From NCBI GenBank assembly GCA_022841795.1, contig JALHQU010000057.1, positions 1 through 32,983 of the forward strand: a stretch of 32,983 nt of DNA, written 5' to 3'. Under the pieces are notes generated by a model. The model worked only from the letters and a program-made list of their open reading frames with translations. It was not told where the DNA came from and did not search any database. This DNA comes from Fimbriiglobus sp. (lineage in GTDB: Bacteria; Planctomycetota; Planctomycetia; Gemmatales; Gemmataceae). The position numbers and the translations under genes are program-made. The stretch's first letter is position 1. Every line of letters begins with the position of its first letter. Below are positions 15,282 through 22,047 of the stretch, piece by piece.

Positions 15282-17450
15282 ATGGAAAAAAATCAGAACC
15301 AGCCCCAGGCGTACCGCGTCCGCGGCCTCGACTGCGCCGAAGAGGTCGCCGTCCTGAAGCGGGAACTCGGCCCCGTCATCGGTGGTGAGGCGAACCTCGC
15401 GTTCGACGTGCTGAACGCCAAGATGACCGTCGCGGCCGGCGTGCCGCTCTCCCAGGCCGAAGTCCAGGCCGCCGTCGCCCGCACCGGGATGACGGCCGAG
15501 CCGTGGCGGGACGAGGAGACCGCCCTCGCCGACGAAGGGTTCTGGGAGCGAAACCGCCGCACGGTCCTCACCGCGGCGAGCGGCGGGTTGCTCCTCGCCG
15601 GGGCGGGAATCCATGCCGCCCTCGCCGGGGCGCGAGCGGCCTTCATTGAGGAGGGGGTCGCCAGGCCGTCGGCCGTCGTCATCGCCTTCTACCTGCTCAG
15701 CATCCTGGCCGGCGTCTGGACGGTCCTGCCGAAGGCGTGGATCGCACTCAAGCGGCTCCGCCCGGACATGAACCTCCTGATGGTGGTCGCCGTCGTCGGC
15801 GCGGTCGCAATCGGCCAGTGGCTGGAGGCCGCGACCGTGGCCTTCCTCTTCGCCCTCTCGCTCACCCTCGAAGCCTGGAGCGTCGGGCGGGCGCGCCGCG
15901 CGGTGGCCGCCCTCATGGCGCTCTCCCCGCCCGAGGCACGAATCATCGGTGCCGACGGGAGCGAGAGGAAGGTTCCCCCGGATCAAGTCCCCGTCGGCGG
16001 CCGCTTCCGCGTCCTCCCCGGCGACCGCATCCCCCTCGACGGAAAGGTGGTGGACGGCACCGGCGGGGTGGACCAGTCCCCGATCACCGGCGAAAGCGTG
16101 CCCGTTCAGAAGTCGCCGGGGGACGAGGTGTTCGCCGGCACCATCAACGGCGACGGGTCGCTCACCGTCGAATCCACCAAGCCGTCCACCGAGACCACCC
16201 TCGCCCGCATCACCCGTATGGTCGGGGAGGCCCAGTCCCGCCGCGCCCCGTCCGAGCAGTGGGTGGAGACGTTCGCCAAGTACTACACGCCCGCCGTCAT
16301 GCTCCTCGCCGTCGCCTTCCTCCTCGTGCCGCCACTCGCCTTCGGCGGGGCTTGGGGACTCTGGTTCTACCGGGCACTCGTCCTCCTCGTCATCGCCTGC
16401 CCGTGTGCCCTCGTCATCTCCACGCCGGTGAGCATCGTGGCGGCACTCGCCGCGGCCGCCCGGAACGGGGTGCTGATCAAAGGCGGGGTCTACGTCGAGG
16501 CGCCCGCGCGGCTGAAGGCGATCGCGATGGACAAGACGGGGACGCTCACCGTCGGGAAACCGACGGTCGTCGAGGTGGTCCCCCTCAGCGAGCACACCGA
16601 GCAGGAACTCCTGGAGCGGGTCGCGGCCCTCGAAGCCCACAGCACCCACCCGCTCGCCCACGCCATCCTCGCCTACGCGAAGGAGAAGGGGGTGAGTGTG
16701 CCCACGGCCGACGAGTTCCGGAATCTGCCCGGCAAGGGGGCGAGCGGCCGGGTGGCGGGGACGGTCTATTGGGTCGGCTCGCACCGCTACCTGGAAGAGC
16801 GCGGGCAGGAGACGCCGGACGTTCACGAGCGGCTCGAAGCCCTCTCGAAATCCGGGAAGGCCGTCGTGGTGGTCGGGAACGACCGGCACGTCTGCGGGTT
16901 CATCGCGCTCGCCGACACCGTCCGCCCGGAGGCGAAACGAGCCATCGCTGACCTTCGAGCGGCCGGCATCGAGCACGTCGTCATGCTCACCGGGGACAAC
17001 CGCGGCACGGCCGAGGCCATAGCGCGTGAGACCGGGGTGGACGAAATCCACGCCGAACTGCTCCCCGGGGACAAGGTGACGAAGGTCGAAGAACTCGTCG
17101 CCAAGTACGGCGCGGTCGCCATGATCGGGGATGGAGTCAACGACGCCCCCGCGATGGGCCGGGCGACGGTGGCGCTCGCGATGGGGGCCATCGGCACCGA
17201 CGCCGCCATCGAAACGGCCGACATCGCCCTCATGTCGGACGACCTGTCAAAACTGCCCTGGCTCGTCCGCCACTCCCGCCGGGCGCTCACCATCATCCGG
17301 CAGAACATCTACTTCGCCCTCGGGGTGAAGGCCGTGTTCGTGGTGCTGACCCTCTTCGGCTACTCGTCCATGTGGGCGGCGGTGGCCGCCGACTCCGGGG
17401 CCACGCTGGTGGTCGTGGCGAACGCACTCCGGCTGCTCCGCGTTCGTTGA
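15282..17450 (+). CDS. zntA: Zn2+/Cd2+/Pb2+-type P1B ATPase
   Basis: ATP-driven metal exporter of 722 residues in the cytoplasmic membrane. The N-terminal HMA-like domain (residues about 10-85) has D17-C18-A-E-E in place of CxxC. Core motifs are all present: TGES in the actuator domain, the transmembrane CPC (C373, C375) and the phosphorylation site D417-K-T-G-T, then S-T-H-P in the nucleotide domain and GDGVNDAP. The last helices (FALGVKAVFVVL, then AADSGATLVVVANALRLL) contain the Lys and Asp typical of P1B-2 zinc/cadmium/lead pumps rather than the Cu+ type. The ATG at 15282 has GAGGA 6 bases upstream; longer frame-open starts (15201) lack a site and homology. The EamA transporter gene follows after 115 bp. 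Confidence 0.95.
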   Translation: MEKNQNQPQAYRVRGLDCAEEVAVLKRELGPVIGGEANLAFDVLNAKMTVAAGVPLSQAEVQAAVARTGMTAEPWRDEETALADEGFWERNRRTVLTAASGGLLLAGAGIHAALAGARAAFIEEGVARPSAVVIAFYLLSILAGVWTVLPKAWIALKRLRPDMNLLMVVAVVGAVAIGQWLEAATVAFLFALSLTLEAWSVGRARRAVAALMALSPPEARIIGADGSERKVPPDQVPVGGRFRVLPGDRIPLDGKVVDGTGGVDQSPITGESVPVQKSPGDEVFAGTINGDGSLTVESTKPSTETTLARITRMVGEAQSRRAPSEQWVETFAKYYTPAVMLLAVAFLLVPPLAFGGAWGLWFYRALVLLVIACPCALVISTPVSIVAALAAAARNGVLIKGGVYVEAPARLKAIAMDKTGTLTVGKPTVVEVVPLSEHTEQELLERVAALEAHSTHPLAHAILAYAKEKGVSVPTADEFRNLPGKGASGRVAGTVYWVGSHRYLEERGQETPDVHERLEALSKSGKAVVVVGNDRHVCGFIALADTVRPEAKRAIADLRAAGIEHVVMLTGDNRGTAEAIARETGVDEIHAELLPGDKVTKVEELVAKYGAVAMIGDGVNDAPAMGRATVALAMGAIGTDAAIETADIALMSDDLSKLPWLVRHSRRALTIIRQNIYFALGVKAVFVVLTLFGYSSMWAAVAADSGATLVVVANALRLLRVR

Positions 17451-17565
17451 GGAGACTGAATCAAAGTCGAAGCAAGTCGCGCGGCTGCGAGACCCTGTGA
17501 GACTCTGTCGGGGGTGCTAGCGGAACGGGCCTATCGACGGTATGCAGTCATCATCGGAGGCACTC

Positions 17566-18630
17566 ATGCGATCACCCTTTCCGCCCGGTCGGTCCGGCGT
17601 TCTCTACGCAATTCTGGCAGCCGCCCTCTTCGGCGCCAGCACCCCGCTCGCCAAACTGCTCCTCGGCGAGATCCCTCCAGTAGCCCTTGCCGGTCTGCTC
17701 TACCTCGGGTCCGGCCTAGGCCTCTCCGCGTGGTGGATACTGTCCGGCCTGCGCGGTCGTTCGACCGAGGCCCGATTGAACCGCGCGGACCTGCCCTGGC
17801 TGGCTGGTGCTGTCGGAGCGGGCGGCGTGGTCGGGCCAGCACTGCTGATGCTCGGTCTCGCCTCGACCCCGGCCTCGACCGCCGCCCTCCTCTTGAACCT
17901 CGAAGGGGTGCTGACCGCCCTCCTCGCCTGGTTCGTGTTCCGGGAGAACTTCGACCGCCGAATCGCCCTCGGGATGGCGGCCATCACCGCGGGCGGGGTA
18001 CTCCTCTCGTGGGGTGGGACGCAGGGCGTGCAAGTGCCCTGGGGATCGCTCGCCGTGGCCGGGGCGTGTCTCGCCTGGGCGGTTGATAACAATTTGACCA
18101 GGAAGGTGTCCGCGAGCGACCCGGTCCAGGTCGCCGCTATCAAGGGCGTCGTCGCCGGAACGGTCAACCTGGCCCTCGGGTTCGTGCTGGGATTTCACGT
18201 CCCAGCTATGACGACCGTTCTCGCTGCCGGGGTAGTCGGACTTCTGGGATACGGGGTCAGTCTCGTCTGCTTCGTCCTCGCCCTCCGACACCTGGGCACC
18301 GCCCGGACGGGGGCCTACTTCTCACTCGCACCGTTCGTGGGTGCCGGGTTGTCACTCGCCGTGTTCAGCGAACAGGTCACGGGGTATTTCGTCGCGGCCG
18401 CCCTGCTCATGGGCATCGGCGTATGGCTGCACCTGACCGAGCGGCATGAGCACGAGCACGACCACGAGGAACTCTCCCACGAACACCGGCACGTTCACGA
18501 CGAGCATCACCAGCACGAGCACGGCCCAGACGACCCGCCGGGCGAGCCGCACACACACCCGCACCGGCACACCGCCCTCCGGCACTCCCACCCCCATTAC
18601 CCGGACATCCACCACCGGCATGACCACTGA
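17566..18630 (+). CDS. EamA/DMT-family transporter with His-rich C-terminal tail
   Basis: Membrane protein of 354 residues: two EamA-type repeats giving about ten transmembrane helices (for example SGVLYAILAAALFGASTPLA, LLNLEGVLTALLAWFVFREN, VLAAGVVGLLGYGVSLVCFV), ending in a soluble tail at residues 289-354. That tail has 24 His in 66 residues, mostly in His-Glu, His-Asp and His-Pro pairs, resembling the His loops of zinc transporters. DMT proteins carry small metabolites, but the tail and the neighbouring Zn/Cd ATPase suggest a divalent metal substrate or metal-controlled transport (inference). I chose ATG 17566 because GGAGG lies 5 bases upstream; ATG 17542 is in frame but lacks a site. 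The 3' end overlaps the first bases of a transposase remnant by 11 bp. Confidence 0.88.
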   Translation: MRSPFPPGRSGVLYAILAAALFGASTPLAKLLLGEIPPVALAGLLYLGSGLGLSAWWILSGLRGRSTEARLNRADLPWLAGAVGAGGVVGPALLMLGLASTPASTAALLLNLEGVLTALLAWFVFRENFDRRIALGMAAITAGGVLLSWGGTQGVQVPWGSLAVAGACLAWAVDNNLTRKVSASDPVQVAAIKGVVAGTVNLALGFVLGFHVPAMTTVLAAGVVGLLGYGVSLVCFVLALRHLGTARTGAYFSLAPFVGAGLSLAVFSEQVTGYFVAAALLMGIGVWLHLTERHEHEHDHEELSHEHRHVHDEHHQHEHGPDDPPGEPHTHPHRHTALRHSHPHYPDIHHRHDH

Positions 18631-18849
18631 AGCGCGGCTAACCCTCGACCGAGTCGGGTTTCGGCCTCTGACCGGGCTGTCCACCGGTTCCCCCCGGTCC
18701 TCCTAGCCGACACGCCCGGACTGGCGGGCGTGATCGACACGTTCGAGCAGCGGATCCACCGGGCCAAGCGGCAGAAGGCCTACGACTCGGGCGAGAAGAA
18801 GCCTCACACGTCGGGGGGGGTGGACGCATCAAGAATTCTCCGGGACTGA
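18620..18849 (+). pseudogene. Degraded IS5-like (DDE) transposase remnant
   Basis: Two fragments in different frames. The first begins at ATG 18620 and reads LTLDRVGFRPLTGLSTG, like the N-terminus of IS5-type transposases (typically ...FRRLTGL...). It then runs to a stop at 18704. The second, in the next frame from about 18688 to the stop at 18849, contains VIDTFEQRIHRAKRQKAYDS followed by GEKKPHT. This matches the conserved region around the second half of the DDE domain (DGTEQ-I-RPK...YSGKKKxHT). The middle of the enzyme is missing. I infer an internal deletion plus frameshift. I did not see terminal inverted repeats or target-site duplications. Confidence 0.55.
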
Positions 18850-18860
18850 TCCCGAGTTCT
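18841..18860 (+). terminator. Possible weak terminator
   Basis: CGGGA (18841-18845) and TCCCG (18850-18854) form a 5-bp stem with a CTGA loop, followed by AGTTCT. It overlaps the last codons of the transposase remnant and lies before the lipoprotein gene at 18901. The stem is short, so this is a weak call. Confidence 0.3.
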
Positions 18861-18900
18861 TTATCTGGTCTTCGCTCCCGGCTTGCGATAGCGTCCGCTT

Positions 18901-19335
18901 ATGAACCCCACCGTGATCACACTCTTGCTTTGCTCCCTCCTCGCCGGTTGCACGCTCACCGCTCCGCCCTCGTGCGATCTGGTCGCTCAGGGTGTCTACC
19001 GATTACACGCCGACGACGTGAACGGCTGCGGGATCGAGGCGGAGGTCGTCGGCCGGGACGGGCACCTTCAGGTGTCGGGCCGCATGACCGCCCGGCACCA
19101 CACGGGGGGGTCGGTGACCGCACAAGGAGAGGTGGAACTCGTCGCCCCCGACGGCCGCGTCTTGTCCCGGCAGCCACTGCAATTCGAGCCGTTCCACCAC
19201 GACCGCCACGGCAGTCACCAGGCGGCCAGCTTCTCCGCAACGTTCCCCGAACTCCCGCCCGTCGGCAGCACCGTCCGCATCCGGCACCACCTCGCCCCGT
19301 ATGACCCGGCTACGGGGTTGCCCCGGATCCGATGA
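18901..19335 (+). CDS. Small lipoprotein of unknown function
   Basis: Product of 144 residues with a signal sequence ending in a lipobox (SLLAGC, C17). The mature part has C25 and C38 and a beta-rich domain with several His (TARHHTGG, HHDRHGSHQAASFSATFPEL, RIRHHLAPY). The alternating strands suggest an Ig-like or similar fold, but I do not recognise a family. It is convergent with the lipoprotein gene at 19342-19683, leaving only 6 bp between the stops. No strong ribosome binding site precedes the ATG, so the start is fixed mainly by the lipoprotein signal. A periplasmic metal-related role is suggested only by context. Confidence 0.7.
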   Translation: MNPTVITLLLCSLLAGCTLTAPPSCDLVAQGVYRLHADDVNGCGIEAEVVGRDGHLQVSGRMTARHHTGGSVTAQGEVELVAPDGRVLSRQPLQFEPFHHDRHGSHQAASFSATFPELPPVGSTVRIRHHLAPYDPATGLPRIR

Positions 19336-19341
19336 GCCGCG

Positions 19342-19683
19342 CTACTCGGGCGGCTGGGTCAGTTCAACCCGATCACGTTCGGTCAGCCCGTTCGGGGCGT
19401 CGAACCGGGCGACGGAGTAATCGTCGTTAATGACCTGCACCACCACCCCGCGGCCGACGGGTCGCATTTCGCAGTTGGTGCTTTTGGGTCCGGTGCAGAG
19501 GTACCGCAACAGCGTGAGCCGATCACCCGATTTCACCTCCCCGGCCCCGAGCCCGACGTGCGCCTCGGTCTCGCTAACCTTCATCACCACGACACCCCGA
19601 CGGGTCGCCCCGGAACACCCCAAGGCCACCCAGACGCAAGCGCCAAATCCAAACAGCCAAACTCGCTTCGATACAGTTCGCAT
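19342..19683 (-). CDS. Small lipoprotein, last gene of the - strand cluster
   Basis: Product of 113 residues with a lipobox (VALGC, C23). The mature domain is beta-rich, with two cysteines at C63 and C71 and the pattern VKSGDRLTLLR...GRGVVVQVINDDYSVARF...ERDRVEL, which looks like a small barrel. No family with a known role is recognised. I chose the ATG at 19683 because GGAGGGAGAA precedes it directly on the - strand; the frame stays open to 19707. It is the final gene of the leftward block, 45 bp after the membrane protein gene at 19729-19995. Confidence 0.75.
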   Translation of the reverse strand: MRTVSKRVWLFGFGACVWVALGCSGATRRGVVVMKVSETEAHVGLGAGEVKSGDRLTLLRYLCTGPKSTNCEMRPVGRGVVVQVINDDYSVARFDAPNGLTERDRVELTQPPE

Positions 19684-19728
19684 TTCTCCCTCCATCGCTC
19701 CATTCATTCCCGTAATCGCCGACCGGTG

Positions 19729-19995
19729 TCAGTGACATCCGGACGGCTTTTCATCCTCCTGTTGCCCGTCGGGCTTCGAGGCGTGGGGGTCGTGCCCCTC
19801 CGCCTTGCAGCAGCCCGCGGCGTCCTTCCGAGGCCGGAACACGAGCGCCATCGGGAGCACACAACAGGCGAGCATCAACAGCAGGCCGAACAGCGTTCCC
19901 GCCCCCGCCGCGCTTGCCCCGAACAGCGGCGAGAATAACAACAGTCCGATCGCCGCAAGACAGACAACCAACATCCAAGTACGACAGTGTTTCAT
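19729..19995 (-). CDS. Small membrane protein with Cys/His tail (DUF2933-like)
   Basis: Product of 88 residues: two hydrophobic helices (about residues 7-24 and 33-53) and a cytoplasmic or periplasmic tail with C62-C63, H68, H71, C87 and H88. The second helix contains LLMLACCVLPMALVF. Size and layout resemble DUF2933 proteins, which are often found beside copper-resistance genes; the match is by general form only. A metal-binding tail on a membrane anchor could serve as a chaperone or sensor. GGAGGAAGCC precedes two adjacent ATGs (19998 and 19995); I use the second, which is 8 bases from the site. Confidence 0.7.
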   Translation of the reverse strand: MKHCRTWMLVVCLAAIGLLLFSPLFGASAAGAGTLFGLLLMLACCVLPMALVFRPRKDAAGCCKAEGHDPHASKPDGQQEDEKPSGCH

Positions 19996-20064
19996 CATGG
20001 CTTCCTCCAACAGTTCCGTCGCCGCGGTCCGTACGCCGCGGCGACGAGGTGAATACGTTCCCGT

Positions 20065-20418
20065 CTACATGTCGCCCATGCCGCCCGCGGGCATCCCCGG
20101 CTGGGAGCCGGTCTGGGGCGGCATCGATCCCGCCTGCGGCATCTGGCCCATCGGCGGCTGGCCCATCGGCTGGTCCGGCGGGCCGCCCGGCTTGTTCTGG
20201 CCCATATGCCCCATGTGCGCCGCGTTGTGCCGGTCGTGCTCGGCCACCCGCCCCTCGACCTTGGCCATCCGCGATTCGAGCTCCCGCACCCGCGTCTCAA
20301 GCGCGGTCACTTTCGGCTCCTCGGCGAGGGCCCGTCGCGGCGTGACCGGGACGACCGCCGCGACGGCGAGGGCGAGACCGATCACCACGGTGGCTTTCGT
20401 GCGTTTATTCCTGTTCAT
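20065..20418 (-). CDS. Small exported protein with coiled coil and Met/His-rich tail
   Basis: Product of 117 residues. A signal peptide (about 1-32, ALA|EEP) is followed by a short coiled coil (residues about 36-60, TALETRVRELESRMAKVEGR) and a tail rich in Met, His, Pro, Gly and Gln (HDRHNAAHMGHMGQ, then repeats of PMGQ, MPQ and MPAGGMGDM). Met- and His-rich tails of this kind often bind Cu+ or Ag+ in the periplasm. No family is recognised. GGAGGAAACC sits directly before the ATG at 20418; a longer open frame to 20451 is not needed. It lies between the haem protein gene and the small membrane protein gene of the same strand. Confidence 0.75.
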   Translation of the reverse strand: MNRNKRTKATVVIGLALAVAAVVPVTPRRALAEEPKVTALETRVRELESRMAKVEGRVAEHDRHNAAHMGHMGQNKPGGPPDQPMGQPPMGQMPQAGSMPPQTGSQPGMPAGGMGDM

Positions 20419-20535
20419 GGTTTCCTCCGTTGCTTGTTCCATTTCATTCACTTCACTCCTACCCCGTCCCGGCCGAAACTCGTCCGAAACGGTTTACTGC
20501 TCTTGTTCCGCCGCCGACTCGGCGCACTCCGGCGG

Positions 20536-21297
20536 TCAGTGGTGCTTGTACCAGCCCACCCCACGGATGTCGTTCCACGCTGTCGTCTGGTGGCAGGCGA
20601 AGCACTGCCGCACCTGGGCGTGGGGCTGGAAGGCCACCTTCGCCGAGACCATCGAGAAGTGCTCCATGTAGTGGCTCGGCGGGGCCTGGTGGCACTGGGC
20701 GCACTCGGTCGATTTCGGAGACGGGTGCGCGAACGCGGGCACTGTCCACCCCGCGGTGCGGTGGCACCCCGCACAGTCCCGACCGAACAGCGTCTGATGC
20801 CGGTCCTTGGTCGCGTGGCACGCCACGCAGCTCAGCGCCGCCTCCCCGCGCGGGCGGCCGTCGTGCGGCCCCCATGCCGTCGCGTCCGCCATCCAGCGGA
20901 TCAGCTTCTTAACCGAGAAATTCTCCTCGCCCGGCTTCCCGTTCGACTCGATCCGGGTGAGGACGGCGTGGTCCATCGCCGTCGGCCGGACGGCGGGGCC
21001 GCGGTGCTCCGGGTGACACCCCCGGCAACTGCCGACGGTCGCGTGAAACGCGGTCGGCTCCCTCTGGAGGACTTGGCTGTCGGCGTGGCAGACGGAGCAC
21101 TTGGCCGCCGTCGCCCCCTTGCCTGGCGTGTGGCAGGCGGCACAGGTGTCCGCGAGGAAGGCGTGGGCCGCCGACAGGTCGCCCGGGGTCACCTGCCGCT
21201 CCCAGGTCGCGGCACGCCCCGGAGGCGCGAACCGGGGGACCGCCCAGGCCCCCGCCGCAACCACCATGATCGCCATGACCCACCGCGCCCACGTCAT
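20536..21297 (-). CDS. Exported seven-haem cytochrome c
   Basis: Product of 253 residues with an N-terminal membrane segment or signal anchor (about residues 5-20) and seven CxxCH haem-binding motifs at C52, C67, C91, C157, C175, C199 and C232. Nearby extra His residues (for example H85, H98, H110, H146, H167, H210-region, H226) could be distal ligands for bis-His haems. It is likely a periplasmic electron carrier or terminal reductase. Its ATG at 21297 overlaps the stop of the cytochrome b gene (ATGA), so the two are translationally coupled; this supports the start over the open frame to 21405. Together with the genes at 21294-23844 it forms an electron path from the cytoplasm. The acceptor is unknown; metal ions, oxygen or a partner cytochrome are possible. 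Confidence 0.92.
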   Translation of the reverse strand: MTWARWVMAIMVVAAGAWAVPRFAPPGRAATWERQVTPGDLSAAHAFLADTCAACHTPGKGATAAKCSVCHADSQVLQREPTAFHATVGSCRGCHPEHRGPAVRPTAMDHAVLTRIESNGKPGEENFSVKKLIRWMADATAWGPHDGRPRGEAALSCVACHATKDRHQTLFGRDCAGCHRTAGWTVPAFAHPSPKSTECAQCHQAPPSHYMEHFSMVSAKVAFQPHAQVRQCFACHQTTAWNDIRGVGWYKHH

Positions 21298-22046
21298 GGC
21301 CACCACCTCAGCCCGAACTGAACCGCCGCCCAGACGTGGAGGGCCAACAGCACGACGAGCAGGATGCTGGCCCCGATGTGGATGCGCAGCCAGGCGGCGA
21401 ACCACCGCTTGATGGCGTCGTGGGTTTTAATGGCGTACTCCAGGTCGGCCATCGACTCCGAAAGCCGCACCGCCCGAACCGCGGCCGAGAGCGGCCCCGG
21501 AGCCGCCCGCAGCGCGAGTGCGGCGAGCAGCCGGCCCCAGAACCCCGACCAGGGGCGAACCAGATCGGCCGACATCGGGTCGGCGGCCAGTTCCCCGGCC
21601 GTCCGCCGGTAGGCCAGTTCGAGTTGGGTGAGGAGTTCCTTCTTCTCGCTCACCTCCAGGGCGATCTGCCGCATCAGGTAGCGGCCCACATAACCGCTGA
21701 CGGCGACGAGCAGCATGGTGGCCGTCAGGGCCACCCCGAGCGGGCTGTCGAACTTGTGGCCGGTGTGCAGCAGGCCTAAGACGGCCCCCGCGAACCCGGC
21801 GGCCATGTGCCAGGTCAGTACGGCCTGCATCGACGCCCTGCGGGTCACCCACGCTTTCACCACACGGGACCGCTTGGCGACCGTGTAGAGGAGCGATGCG
21901 AGCATGAGCGCGGCCCCGGCAACGCCGAGCGCGCCGCCCCAGCCGCTCCCCGCAAACCGCGGGTCGCGGTGGGCGAGGAAGCCCAGCCCCAGGGTGAGGA
22001 GCAGGACGGCGAGGCTGGCGGCGACGACGGGCTCACGTTCCTTCAT
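21294..22046 (-). CDS. Four-helix di-haem cytochrome b-like membrane protein
   Basis: Product of 250 residues with four or five hydrophobic helices. H80 and H94 in one helix and H223 and H237 in a later helix are each 14 residues apart, the spacing of bis-His haem pairs in cytochrome bc1-type b subunits. This predicts two stacked b haems crossing the membrane. A long cytoplasmic or periplasmic loop (about 125-215) separates the helices. I infer it passes electrons between the reductase encoded 1 bp upstream and the multihaem protein encoded downstream with a 4-bp overlap. The exact family is not certain; ferric-reductase-like or formate dehydrogenase gamma-like relatives are possible. Confidence 0.82.
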   Translation of the reverse strand: MKEREPVVAASLAVLLLTLGLGFLAHRDPRFAGSGWGGALGVAGAALMLASLLYTVAKRSRVVKAWVTRRASMQAVLTWHMAAGFAGAVLGLLHTGHKFDSPLGVALTATMLLVAVSGYVGRYLMRQIALEVSEKKELLTQLELAYRRTAGELAADPMSADLVRPWSGFWGRLLAALALRAAPGPLSAAVRAVRLSESMADLEYAIKTHDAIKRWFAAWLRIHIGASILLVVLLALHVWAAVQFGLRWWP

Positions 22047-22047
22047 G

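Noticed and set aside
15168-17051. Long - strand frame antisense to the Zn/Cd ATPase
   Set aside because: No motifs; the ATPase on the + strand is intact with all P-type signatures.
20511-20535. Hairpin after the heptahaem gene as a terminator
   Set aside because: CCGCCG/CGGCGG pairing is only 6 bp with a long loop and no T-run on the transcribed side, so it is not distinguishable from chance in GC-rich sequence.
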